Shown here in pieces: positions 9,080 to 19,000 of a DNA stretch of 64,000 nucleotides; position 1 is the stretch's first letter, and each line of letters starts with the position of its first letter. The notes under the pieces were generated by a model, which was not told where the DNA came from, ran no database searches, and saw only the letters and a program-made list of their open reading frames with translations. Made by a program: the position numbers and the translations under genes. Source of the stretch: JBCCQH01 sp039024435 (GTDB lineage: Bacteria; Bacteroidota; Bacteroidia; J057; JADKCL01); contig JBCCQH010000014.1 in the NCBI GenBank assembly GCA_039024435.1, forward strand, positions 22,920 through 86,919. The letters are read 5' to 3'.

Positions 9080-12000
9080 ATGAGTACCAATTTCAATGAA
9101 AAGGAGATCGTTTCGACCACCTTTCGGTTCGTGACGGTCCGTAACCCCGAGGCGCTTTCCGCGAGTGGGGCCAACCGCAATGTCAGTTTGGGCAGTGCGG
9201 CATCCACCTTGCGCAACAGTCTCACCGAGACCGCCAACAGTTCTGCCCTTACCAATGAAGCTAAGCTGAACCAGCTTCAGGTCAGCGCCAACACGTTTCT
9301 CAGCGATCCTCCGCTCTTGGGGACCCGGGAAGCCTTGGAGGCGGCCACACCCGGCTACGGGGAGTTTTACCTCTGGCTCCAGCGAAACAAGTCCAGCCTG
9401 GACCACGCGACGCTGGTGCCGCGCACCGGAGCCCTTACCGCCCTGACTACCGTCCAGCGCGATGCCCTCTGGGACAACCTGATCGCGCAGGAAATCGCGG
9501 GGGGTGACCCGATCTACCGGGAAGCCGCAGCGGTGGCCTTGCTGGTGGATGGATTCCTGAGTGCATTTGCCGGAACCAGCCCGGCAACGAGCGCCGAGGA
9601 GTTTCGGCAGTTCGCCGAGGCCCGGCTGTTGCTGCCGAAAGAGATTTTCCCCCTGCCCGGAACCGGAAACGATCCCGGACCCCCCCCGCCCCTGCCCGAC
9701 CCGGATCCCGTGGTCCAGGAAGTGGAGGCAGCCCTGCAAAAGCTGGACGAGTACCAAGTGGTCTACGATGCGCTGGTCATGTATTATGAAAATGCGCTCC
9801 AGGACCAGGCCCGGCTGGTCAGCCCGGAGGCTTTCATTCCGCCGGAAGAATCGCTGACGGCTCCCAACTCTCCGAACCTGCCGGAAACGCCACCGACGCC
9901 CCCCGATCTGGGGGAAATTTTGCTCGACGCAAATGCCCGGACGGCGCTCGGTCCGGCGACGGTTGCGGTCCTGGATGAATTGAAGGTGGGACCGGAGGTT
10001 CCCTTTGACCACGCGCTGGCCCGCATCGAGCGGGCGGCGGCGCGCATCACGACCGACACGTTTGGCAAGGGGGAAATGACCCGGAAAGTGGTCAACTTTG
10101 GGGGCGCACTCTGGACTTTGAATACCGATAATGCGGCCGAATCCCAACCGAATGGCCTCGTTCCAAACACCCTCAGTGAACTCAAAGACACCTACGGCGG
10201 CCTCTATCCCAAGGACAATCAGCCGCGGATTCGGCCGCTGGGCATCGCCGATTTGCGCCGGGTTGAGCACAAGCTGTGCTGCTATGTGCCGGGTGAGGTG
10301 GCCCACATCGAGAACATCATGCAGGGCGAGTACAAAGAGCGTTCCGTGCGCCGCCTGCGCCGCACCGAGGAGACCTTTTCCCTGACCACGGAGACGGAAA
10401 CCACCGATGATCGAGAGACCACCACGACGGATCGCTTTGAATTGGAGAAGGAAACCAGCAAAACGATTGAGCAGGACTCCGCCCAGAATTACGGGATGGA
10501 GATCAGTGGCGGTTTTGGCCCGGTCAAAACCTCATTTTCCGCAGAACTCACCAGTAGCGAGTCCAGTGTGAATTCTGATGAAAAGGCGGTGAAATACGCC
10601 CGCGAGATCACCGAACGTTCTCTGCAGCGGATCGTGGAGCGGATTCGCGCAGAACGGACCCGAAAGGTCATCGAGGAGTTTGAGGAAAATACCCAACACG
10701 GCCTGGACAATCGCTTGGGGGACAAGCACGTGACCGGCCTGTACCGTTGGGTGGACAAACTGTACGAGGCAAAGGTCGTCAACTACGGCAAGCGACTGAT
10801 GTTTGAGTTTTTTGTTCCCGAGCCGGGGGCTTTTCACCTCTGGAACATGAGCCATCCCGACACTCCCCAAAGTGTGACCTTGCGCGAACCGGCCGATCCC
10901 CGCACCGATGATGTCGTGCGCTTTTTGGGGTGGAAGCTCGATCCGCTGCGGACGGCGGCGCGGCTCAATCGCACCAATTACATTCTCTGGGCGTCCACCT
11001 ACGGGGCTTCGGTCAATCCGCCGCCGCCGGAGTTCATCGAAATGTCGCGGACTTACGGCCGGGACAATATCGGCGTGGAGGAGCCATTTGCCGATCACTT
11101 CAACGATTTTGAGATTCCGGAGGGCTACGAAACGGTCTGGGTAGATTCGGTTTCGACGCTGCACCGGGGCCACAGTCCCTTCGATCACTGGATCAGCCTG
11201 ACCGTGCTCGGCACGGCGAATTACCAGAACCGGCACCTCCAGCGGAGCTGGCGCCACCATCCCCGGCAGCGGCAAGAGGGCGCGATCCCGATGAGCATTG
11301 TGGGCCGTACGAAGTTCTATTCGGTGACTTTGCTGGCGAAGTGCAAACTCAAAGAGGAGCTTTACCGCAAATGGCAACTGGAAACCTACGATGCGATCCT
11401 GGCGGCCTATTTTGAGCGCCGGGCGGAGTACGAAAGTGAACTGGAAGCGATCAGGGCCAATGATTTGAACCGCATCCCAGGGAGCAATCCTGTCCGAAAT
11501 CGAGAAATTGAGCGGATTGAACTGAAGAAGCACTGCATCCAGTGGTTGCACTACAACCAGGAGTTTCACCACTCGGGAGTCAGTATGCAGAATTACTTTC
11601 AGGTTTGTAAACCACCGGTGATAGCGACCGGATTTTGGACGATCGACGCTGGACGGCGCGTGAAGTTTTTTGAGCAAGCTTTTGACTGGGAGCTGATGAC
11701 CTACCGGTTTTTCCCCTACTTCTGGGGGGCAAAGTGCCGCTGGAAAAAGCTGTACCAGTTGCAGGATGCGGATCCCTTGTTTCTGAACTTTTTGCAGTCG
11801 GGCATGGCCCGGGTGCTCGTACCGGTCGCTCCCGGCATGGAGTCCTACGTCTTGGACTACTTGGCAACCGGAGAGATCCACAATGGCAGCAATAAGCTCC
11901 AAATCGACAATGACCTGGGCAATGCGATTCTTTCTGACCTCCGTACGACGAGCCCGCAAGTGGAGGGCACCTGGGAGTTGCGTGTACCCACCACGCTGAC

Positions 12001-12130
12001 GGTGCTGCAGTGCGACTCCGGCTGTATCGCAGGGGATGGTCTGCCCTGCGATTGCGGCAACGGAATTGGAACCGCCAATAATGCCAGCTTGACCCCGGTG
12101 GAGACGAGCAATTCCACGACGAGTCCCTGA
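9080..12130 (+). CDS. Giant cytosolic protein with HIENIM/RRLRRTEET signature, unknown function
   Basis: This 1016-aa protein has no signal peptide. A proline run (PGPPPPLPDPDP) sits near residues 190-205 and a second Pro/Thr-rich linker near 255-280. A distinctive block spans about 394-500: VPGEVAHIENIMQGEYKERS, then RRLRRTEET, a Thr/Glu-rich stretch, and a Gly-containing strand region (SGGFGPVKTSFSAEL). A charged helix at about 508-545 (RSLQRIVERIRAERT) could be a coiled coil. The C-terminal tail is Cys-rich (CDSGCIAGDGLPCDC), followed by a Ser/Thr tail. From memory, similar GEVxHIEN...RRLxRxEET proteins occur as large uncharacterised proteins in other bacteria; I could not check this. No enzymatic motif is visible. 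The gene ends at a strong terminator. Confidence 0.8.
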   Translation: MSTNFNEKEIVSTTFRFVTVRNPEALSASGANRNVSLGSAASTLRNSLTETANSSALTNEAKLNQLQVSANTFLSDPPLLGTREALEAATPGYGEFYLWLQRNKSSLDHATLVPRTGALTALTTVQRDALWDNLIAQEIAGGDPIYREAAAVALLVDGFLSAFAGTSPATSAEEFRQFAEARLLLPKEIFPLPGTGNDPGPPPPLPDPDPVVQEVEAALQKLDEYQVVYDALVMYYENALQDQARLVSPEAFIPPEESLTAPNSPNLPETPPTPPDLGEILLDANARTALGPATVAVLDELKVGPEVPFDHALARIERAAARITTDTFGKGEMTRKVVNFGGALWTLNTDNAAESQPNGLVPNTLSELKDTYGGLYPKDNQPRIRPLGIADLRRVEHKLCCYVPGEVAHIENIMQGEYKERSVRRLRRTEETFSLTTETETTDDRETTTTDRFELEKETSKTIEQDSAQNYGMEISGGFGPVKTSFSAELTSSESSVNSDEKAVKYAREITERSLQRIVERIRAERTRKVIEEFEENTQHGLDNRLGDKHVTGLYRWVDKLYEAKVVNYGKRLMFEFFVPEPGAFHLWNMSHPDTPQSVTLREPADPRTDDVVRFLGWKLDPLRTAARLNRTNYILWASTYGASVNPPPPEFIEMSRTYGRDNIGVEEPFADHFNDFEIPEGYETVWVDSVSTLHRGHSPFDHWISLTVLGTANYQNRHLQRSWRHHPRQRQEGAIPMSIVGRTKFYSVTLLAKCKLKEELYRKWQLETYDAILAAYFERRAEYESELEAIRANDLNRIPGSNPVRNREIERIELKKHCIQWLHYNQEFHHSGVSMQNYFQVCKPPVIATGFWTIDAGRRVKFFEQAFDWELMTYRFFPYFWGAKCRWKKLYQLQDADPLFLNFLQSGMARVLVPVAPGMESYVLDYLATGEIHNGSNKLQIDNDLGNAILSDLRTTSPQVEGTWELRVPTTLTVLQCDSGCIAGDGLPCDCGNGIGTANNASLTPVETSNSTTSP

Positions 12131-12191
12131 GCGGGCGTGGTAAATTGATCCGGTGATTTTCCGGGACCGGTCTCGTACCGTTGACCCCTTC

Positions 12192-12231
12192 GCCCCTGAG
12201 CACCTTCAGGTAGCTCAGGGGCTTATTTTTT
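12192..12231 (+). terminator. Strong intrinsic terminator after the 1016-aa gene
   Basis: A 9-bp perfect GC-rich stem (GCCCCTGAG at 12192-12200, CTCAGGGGC at 12214-12222) with a 13-base loop is followed directly by TTATTTTTT. It lies 61 bases after the stop codon. Confidence 0.85.
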
Positions 12232-12370
12232 GGGTGCCAACTGACACGAGGTGTCAAGCCAGCACCGTACATTAAAGGGAGGCAACCGCCCCGGAAGTGG
12301 CCGGTGGCCCATTCGTCGGGACAGTCGCACACGCAATTCCATTTACTTATTCTGCAACCAAATTCAATTA

Positions 12371-13165
12371 ATGGGACAATTTTCTGAATCCGATCTGAAG
12401 ATCTGGACGATCAAGCGGATCCTGGGATTTTTTAACCGCGCCCAAGCCGTTACTGACCTCACCGAGAGTATTCTCAAGGATGATCCGGGGACAGGAACGG
12501 GCAAGTATGCCATTGGCGAGGTGGTGGCCCGACGCATTCTGGATCGCCGCAACCTGCTTATGGGACGGCGTTTTGTAGCCATCGCCCAGCTCAACGGCAT
12601 TCAGGGCTTGGGCGAGGACAAATTCCACGATCTGGTATATACCTTCCGGCTGCCCGCCGCGGATGCCTTCAAAGAATCCCTTTTTGCCAATGTTCTCGCC
12701 GATAACTGGACGGTCGAGTCCCACACGATCAACTTTGCATCGGGGGATGACTTCCTGGCGGTCGTGGAAAGCGACCGGATCTTTCGGCGCTGGCTAATCG
12801 AAGAGGTCGGGGCCCTCAGCCAGATGCGGATGTTCCATCCGTTTGCGATCGGGGAGGCTTGCGAACGGCTCCACCGCAGTGCCATGACGGCCTATCCCAG
12901 CGGGCATTTGGGCGCCTATGCCCTTGCCCTGTGGTTTTACAGCTTTGATCAGGACAACTGGTTTTCGTTCGATGAAATGCTGCACGAAACCACACTGTAC
13001 CTGAATTTTATGCCGTTTATGGATGAGCGCACAGAACTGCGCATGTTCCACGGGTTTGACAACGATGGCTTTTTGACCGAGGGGTTGACCATTTCCGATT
13101 TGCCGGTGGTGGTCAACTATGCGGAAACCTCGGTTACCGTTTGGTCGGCCCGGCTGGAAGATTAA
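12371..13165 (+). CDS. Helix-hairpin-helix-like protein of unknown function, third gene of the giant-protein block
   Basis: The 264-aa protein starts at MGQFSES; upstream in-frame ATGs lie inside the terminator/leader region. Residues about 56-97 read as a helix-hairpin-helix-like unit: ARRILDRRNLL, then LNGIQGLGEDKFHDLVYTF. In known HhH proteins such units bind DNA backbone or mediate protein contacts. The remaining ~165 residues contain several aromatic and acidic segments and no catalytic motif I can name. There is no signal peptide. It is separated from the 1016-aa gene by a terminator, so it probably has its own promoter, although its orientation and position suggest a shared function. 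Its own hairpin terminator follows. Confidence 0.75.
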   Translation: MGQFSESDLKIWTIKRILGFFNRAQAVTDLTESILKDDPGTGTGKYAIGEVVARRILDRRNLLMGRRFVAIAQLNGIQGLGEDKFHDLVYTFRLPAADAFKESLFANVLADNWTVESHTINFASGDDFLAVVESDRIFRRWLIEEVGALSQMRMFHPFAIGEACERLHRSAMTAYPSGHLGAYALALWFYSFDQDNWFSFDEMLHETTLYLNFMPFMDERTELRMFHGFDNDGFLTEGLTISDLPVVVNYAETSVTVWSARLED

Positions 13166-13186
13166 CGGTGGGGTACGCTGAATTAG

Positions 13187-13222
13187 GAAACGCCGCCCAG
13201 CCACCGCCTGGTGCGGCGTTTC
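13187..13222 (+). terminator. Hairpin terminator after the HhH-like gene
   Basis: A 10-bp perfect stem (GAAACGCCGC at 13187-13196, GCGGCGTTTC at 13213-13222) has an extra CCAG/CTGG pairing inside the loop. It follows the stop codon by about 20 bases. The T-run is short and lies within the stem, so its efficiency is uncertain. Confidence 0.65.
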
Positions 13223-13605
13223 TCATCCCGTGACGGTTTGACGACAGCACTGCCGCCCAACAGCTTATACACAGGAAAAACGGCTTTTTGTTAGGTTAGA
13301 TTTAGTGAGCACGCGTTACCGCAATCCTGCTTATTTCCGAAACATTTTGATATTCACCGATTCTTCATCGGATTTGCGCGGCATACCAGCGTTGAGGTCA
13401 CTTCACTGGGGTGCAAGAAAAGGGATTAAAATGTCGCTCAAAATCCCGGAAAAAGGCGTTTTCCACGGCCCATGTGCATAAAAATAATGTGATTCCTCGC
13501 GCGAGAATGCTAAGTTGTTTCTATTGGTTACTAAGGAAAAAATTCAATCGTCTTGAATCGACCGTTGGTACTCGTGTATTTGTAAGTTGTCAGAAGGATA
13601 TACGT
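13223..13605. other. Intergenic leader before a secreted protein
   Basis: This is 383 bases with no credible gene. The base composition is more AT-rich than the flanking coding DNA. It probably holds the promoter of the next gene, but I found no convincing TTTG/TAnnTTTG pair. Confidence 0.5.
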
Positions 13606-14271
13606 ATGAAATCAATCTTACTCCGGAATGCCGCCCGTGCATTGGGCATGGCCGTATTGTTTATTGCCCTTGCCCCCGCTTCGTCCGCTCAGATAAAAAG
13701 TCAGGGTCCTTTTTGCGGTAAAGTGTACCGCAGCAATCCCTCCAATCAAGGAGCATTGTACTGGGTAAATGCTTCGGGAGCGCGCTGCGACGAAGACGCC
13801 AATCGGGCGCTGACCGATCCTGTCGCTTCCGGTCAGTTTACCCAATACCTCCAAATCAGCGACTTTGGGTTTGATATCCCGGTCGATGCGGTGATCGACG
13901 GCGTGGAAGTGGTCGTAATCCGCCGCTCCGATCACGCGGGTTCATTGAGTGATCGTTCCGTGAAGTTGATGCGCTACAACGTTGCTATTGGTGCCAACAA
14001 AGCCAGTTCAGAAACCTGGGATACGGAGTGGACGGCAGCCTATTACGGGGACAAGCAAGCGTCTTGGGGTACCGCCTGGACGGCTCAGGAACTCAACCGC
14101 GATGACTTCGGAGTCGTACTTGACGTGGGATTTGCCGGGGACGAAGGACAGCCTCAAGTAGACGAGGTGCTGGTTACGGTGTATTATTCAAAGCGTCGCG
14201 TGCAACTGATGCCCGGAAAAAGTAAATTTTCCTCGCGGTTTACCTGCAATCGGATCGGCAGCTTACCGTAG
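13606..14271 (+). CDS. Secreted beta-sandwich-type protein of unknown function
   Basis: The start is at MKSILLRNAARALGMA, which gives a signal peptide ending at SSAQ; the open frame extends 65 codons further upstream without a plausible leader. The mature part (~195 aa) contains IPVDAVIDGVEVVVIRRSD, VKLMRYN and GTAWTAQELNRDDFGVVLDV. This pattern of a generic beta-sandwich with a DGVEV turn and a final VxVYY strand is familiar from surface and phage-particle proteins. No catalytic residues are evident. There is no T9SS domain and no lipobox. It could lie in the periplasm or be released. Confidence 0.7.
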   Translation: MKSILLRNAARALGMAVLFIALAPASSAQIKSQGPFCGKVYRSNPSNQGALYWVNASGARCDEDANRALTDPVASGQFTQYLQISDFGFDIPVDAVIDGVEVVVIRRSDHAGSLSDRSVKLMRYNVAIGANKASSETWDTEWTAAYYGDKQASWGTAWTAQELNRDDFGVVLDVGFAGDEGQPQVDEVLVTVYYSKRRVQLMPGKSKFSSRFTCNRIGSLP

Positions 14272-14379
14272 ATGGACCGTCGGTGACGCTTGGTTGAGCA
14301 AATTTTCGCCAGAACTTTCCACTTCTACGGCAAAATCGTTTATCTTGCGATGACCATCTTCATTGCAATCTAAACCACC

Positions 14380-15360
14380 ATGCCAATTCTCAAACGGAGC
14401 TTTGCTGCTAGGTTGCAGAGCGCGACGTTGGGCACAATTCTGCTTTTTTGCGGCTGCAATGAACGGATATTCGAAATTCAGCCGGTCATAACTGTCGCCG
14501 ATATCAGCTTGGGGGAGTCCGCTGATGTGCTTGCTGTCTGCTTTCCCACGCCCACTATTGGGTGGGCCATTACCGATACCGCAACGATTTACCGCACCAC
14601 CGATGGCGGTTCCACCTGGAATTCGGTTTCGGCTCCGAATGACAATCTCACTTACATTGCTGCTTCGTCCCCCTTGATCGCGGTGCTGGCCGCCGATGGC
14701 CGAATCTACCACACGCTGGATGGAGGGGCGACCTGGAATGACCTGGGTTCGGGCGATTACGTCGGGCGGACACCCGAGGGCACGATGGTTTATCTCAATT
14801 GTGATTTTACCAGTTGCCAGACCTATATTTCCCGCAATGGAGGGCAGACGTTTAGTTCTTCCACCTTGATCCAGGGCATCAATGCCCCATTTCGGGATGC
14901 GCTGATCGCAGGAGAATTTCTCTACGTTGTCAGTGACCGCAGCACAGACGATGTCTGGTTGCGGGGGGTGGACCTGGCCACCGGTACCCTTGCGCGTTTC
15001 GATCTGCCGATCCTTTCTGCCGGTGAGTTTCCCAACGGCCTGTACCGCTTTGGGAACCGCAACTACATGACTGGACCTCTGGGCAATCTCTGGGATGGGA
15101 CCGGGGACGCCGACGTGATGCGCCACGACTGGCACACCTTTGACTTTTACGATGTCGATGGGACCGGGGATCTGGTGATTGCCGTCGGTGAGCAATGCAT
15201 CGCGACGAATCTGAATTTGGGCACGGAGGAATACTGGAATCCGGTGTTGGACGAGTCCGGCAACGGATTTCCCCACACCTTTTACGACATCCAGTACATC
15301 GATTCGGAAACCTTTGTGGTCACCGGTGACCGCGGACTGATTTGGAGGGCCCAACTATGA
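14380..15360 (+). CDS. Lipoprotein with BNR/sialidase-like repeats
   Basis: This 326-aa protein has a lipobox (LLFCGC, with Cys26) and so should be lipid-anchored. BNR/Asp-box-like repeats are visible: TTDGGSTWN, TLDGGATWN and SRNGGQTF. These suggest a beta-propeller of the Ycf48/sortilin-like or sialidase-like type. No sialidase catalytic arginine triad can be assigned. The stop codon overlaps the start of the next gene (ATGA), so the two are translationally coupled. A surface-binding or assembly role is more likely than catalysis. Confidence 0.8.
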   Translation: MPILKRSFAARLQSATLGTILLFCGCNERIFEIQPVITVADISLGESADVLAVCFPTPTIGWAITDTATIYRTTDGGSTWNSVSAPNDNLTYIAASSPLIAVLAADGRIYHTLDGGATWNDLGSGDYVGRTPEGTMVYLNCDFTSCQTYISRNGGQTFSSSTLIQGINAPFRDALIAGEFLYVVSDRSTDDVWLRGVDLATGTLARFDLPILSAGEFPNGLYRFGNRNYMTGPLGNLWDGTGDADVMRHDWHTFDFYDVDGTGDLVIAVGEQCIATNLNLGTEEYWNPVLDESGNGFPHTFYDIQYIDSETFVVTGDRGLIWRAQL

Positions 15361-15968
15361 AACGTGCGCTTTTTACCCTTTTTCTTGCCTTATTGGCCAG
15401 CACCGCAGGTGCCCAAAACGAGCGGCTGGCCGTGGACGGCACCTTCCACCTGGCCTTGCAACCCTATCAATTGACCGGGGTCTACGACATTAATTCTGAC
15501 GGAGAAACCATCTCCAATCGCCCGGAATGGCGCACCATCGATACGACCGGCTGGGTCGGGGCGGTGTACATGACCTTTTCCTTGCGCCTCCCGCTCCTCG
15601 ATCTGGGCCAGGCGACCGTCGGGATCAGCCCGGGGCTGGGCGGAGGCTATCAGTTCGGCATCGCCGCGGCCCAGGGACTGACCTCTCCGCTGCGGCTCGA
15701 CTTTCCCGCCTGGCTGTACCTGCGCAGCTACGGCGATCGTCCGTGGGGCATCGGGGCGGGCTACAAGTACACCATTTCGCCGCTCAACCACGGGCTGTGG
15801 CTGGCCCGGTTTGAGATCGAGGTAGATGACAATGCCTGGATTCAGTTTTACGGATCGTTCATCCGGCAGACGTACTATACCCAGTTTACCAACGGCGAAT
15901 TGCGCCCGGCGATCCGCATCCCGGAATTTGGCATCAGTTTCGTGCGGACGCTCGGTGGCGGTAGATGA
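15357..15968 (+). CDS. Small outer-membrane beta-barrel protein
   Basis: The 203-aa protein starts at MKRALFTLFLALLASTAGAQ, a signal peptide, overlapping the previous stop by 4 bases. The body is a series of alternating hydrophobic strands with Gly/Tyr/Trp turns (GAVYMTFSLRLPLLDLG, GIGAGYKYTISPLNHGLW). It finishes in an amphipathic strand, GISFVRTLGGGR. This is typical of small outer-membrane barrels of 8-10 strands. I do not recognise a specific family. The coupling to the lipoprotein upstream suggests they act together at the outer membrane. Confidence 0.7.
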   Translation: MKRALFTLFLALLASTAGAQNERLAVDGTFHLALQPYQLTGVYDINSDGETISNRPEWRTIDTTGWVGAVYMTFSLRLPLLDLGQATVGISPGLGGGYQFGIAAAQGLTSPLRLDFPAWLYLRSYGDRPWGIGAGYKYTISPLNHGLWLARFEIEVDDNAWIQFYGSFIRQTYYTQFTNGELRPAIRIPEFGISFVRTLGGGR

Positions 15969-16084
15969 GTGAGGCCGGCGGAAATTATTTCCCCGGCACT
16001 TCCCTACCCTGGCATGCTTTTTGCTTCAATTTTCGTACAATTTCAAGGCGGAACGGATTACCATCCAACTTTGACGTACGGAAC

Positions 16085-19000
16085 ATGACCTATATATCTA
16101 CCCTGATTCGTCTGCAACCCCTCTATCTGCGCTCGCTGGCCTTACTGGCCACAGTATTCAGCATTGTGAGTTTTGCCCCCCTGGACGTCCGTGCGGCGTT
16201 GGAACCGGGCGACATTATGTTCGTGGGAATGAACACCGACTATACCGATGAATTCTCTCTGCTGACCACCCGCAACCTCTCCGGCAACGAAGTCATCTAC
16301 TTCACCGATGCGGGCTGGGACAGCAACCAAAATACTTTTCGCGCCGGAGAATCGCACCACCCTTGGACAGTTCCATCCCAAGGCATCCCCGCCGGAACTG
16401 TGATCCGGCTCACTTACCCCGGCTCACTGTCCAGTTCCGGCGACCAACTGCTCGCCTACCAGGGCAATCAAGGCAATCCTACCTTTATCGCCGCCATCAA
16501 CAACTCCGGTTTTGGCGGCTGGCAAGCTACCGCGACGTCCTTTGCCTCTTCAGCGTTGCCCCCCGGGCTCACCGATGGCTTCAACGCGGTCGCCATTCCC
16601 CGGGCGGCCAGCATCAAGTACAACTGCGTACGCACCGACGGTTTTGCCGCCGAGATTCTGGCGGAAATCGGCGATCCCGACAACTGGCTCCGCCACGACC
16701 AATCCCCGTTTGAATTGGCGGATTGTGGCTTTAATCTCATGGCACCGGGTTCGGTCAACCTCGCTTTGCGCGCCGAAAAATACCAAGATGAAAACGGCGG
16801 CAACCTCACGCTTACCGTGTACTCCTCCCGCCAGGGCAACTATTCCGCCAGCATCGCCAATGTCGTCGGCACCGCCACCGAAGGCGCAGACTTTACCCTG
16901 TCCGTTCCCGTGCCGGTGTCCTTCGCCAATACCCAAAAGCAGATCGTCAACATTCCCCTGATCGACGACAACCTCTGCGAAGGCTTCGAAAACATCAACT
17001 TTCTCCTGATCAATCTGAACAATGTCACCGCCTCCTCATCCGCGGTGGAGGTGTACATCGACGACGATGAGGACCAGGATTTTGCCTACGCCCAAGGATT
17101 TGAGAACAGCCCGGCGGACAACTGGCCCTACACGGTGAGCCCCGCCCGCTACAACAGTGAAACCCAGGGCAACGGCGACATCCTCTACAGCGCCTCGGCG
17201 GTCTGGGAAGAAATCCGTGACTTCAACACGGTTTTCAATGCCACCCAAGGGCAGTTTTTCTACGGCATGTCTTACCTCGCCAATTCCAACTGGCACGTGA
17301 TCGACTTCGCTCCGGTCAATGTTTCTGGGCTGGATGCCGGCACTTTTGAATTCCGTTACATCACCTTTAACCTCGGCAGCCTGGACAAAATCGAGTACGC
17401 CCTCGCCTTTGACAATGGCAGCCAGTGGAGCAATTACCAAGCCCTGGCCTCAAACAATCAGAGGTGGACCCAAGTCCGCCAGTCGATCCCCCCGGGAGTC
17501 GAGTGGGTCCGCTTTCGCTTCCGCACCAAAGAAGTCAACGGCATCGTTTGTGCAGGCCTGGACGAGGTGCTCATCACTGGGTCCGAATGCGCGATCCCCG
17601 CTTCCGTGACCACGGGAACGATGCTCAGTTTGCCGTGCTTGAACGGCTCCACTGCGATCTCGGTCCCCTTTACGTCCAATGGTGCCTTTGCCTTGGGCAA
17701 CATCTTCACCGCGGAGATCAGCGACGCCAACGGCGACTTCACCAATGCGATCTCCATCGGATCGTTGAGCCTGAGTGGCATCGCCCCCAGCGGCACGATT
17801 TCCGCGACCTTGCCCGGGACCCTCACTCCGGGCAGTGGCTACCGCATCCGGGTCAATGCCAGCAACCCCGCCACCATCGGCACAGACAATGGCCTGAACT
17901 TGACCGTCAACGTGCTCAACATCGCCCTTTTCAGCCCGGTCTTTTCTGGCGGTTCAAACATTTCCTGTCCCAACGCCAACGACGGCAGCATCGATCTGAG
18001 CGTCAACCAGGGCAGCGGCGGTTACACCTACACGTGGTCCGGACCCAATGGCTTCCTCGCTACTTCCGAAGACCTCACCAATCTCGGGCCGGGCACCTAC
18101 ACCGTGACCGTTTCTGATGCGCTCGGCTGTACCGTCAGTGACCAAATCACCCTCACCGAGCCTTTTTTCCAGGCCAATACCGCTTCCACGGACATCACCT
18201 GCGCCGGGGCCAACGACGGCACGGCAACCGTTACCGCCAATGGCTCCAACCTGCCGATTGCGATCAGTTGGTCCGGGCCGAATGGATTTTCCTCCAATGC
18301 GGCGGCGCTGACCAATCTGCCCGCGGGCACCTACACCGCCACGATCACCGACCAGAATGGTTGCAGCCTCGCGCTCAGCGCCACGATCCTTGAGCCATCG
18401 GCCTTGTCCGCTACGATCAACAGCCCCTTGCAGGGCTGCAGCACCAATGTCTCCTGTGCGGGCGGCAACGATGGGACCATCGACCTGAACGTGACCGGCG
18501 GGACCGCCCCGTACAACTACGCGTGGACGGGTCCGGGCAGTTTTTCCGCCGCCACCCAAGACCTGAACAACCTCGCCGCGGGCACCTATTCCGTACAGGT
18601 CACCGACCAGAACGGATGCCAGTTGACCCAAAGCATCTTCCTCACTGAGCCGAGCCCGCTTACGGGGCAGCTCTCTGCCCTCACTTACAACTGCGGATTC
18701 AATGTCAGTTGCTTCGGTGCAGCGGATGGCGAAGTGAGCCTCGACAGTGTAGGTGGGGGTTGCCCGCCCTATACCTACAATTGGAGCAATGGTGCGACCA
18801 CGGCGACGGTCAGCAACCTCGCAGTGGGCACCCACGCGGTCACGATTACCGATGCAGCGGGCTGCACCCTCGTGGAGAGCATCGATCTGGCTGGTCCCGA
18901 CGCCCTGCAAATCACCGCCAACATCACCCCGGCAACCTGCCTCTCGGCCAGCAATGGCGCAATCGATATCACGGTCACCGGCGGCTGTCCGCCCTACGCA

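Noticed and set aside
9065..10306. 413-codon minus-strand frame opposite the 1016-aa gene
   Set aside because: Low-complexity Gly/Arg composition; the plus-strand gene has normal composition and a terminator after it.
6146..13165. Contractile injection or phage tail-like system
   Set aside because: No sheath, tube, baseplate, AAA or tape-measure-like gene is present; size alone does not support it.
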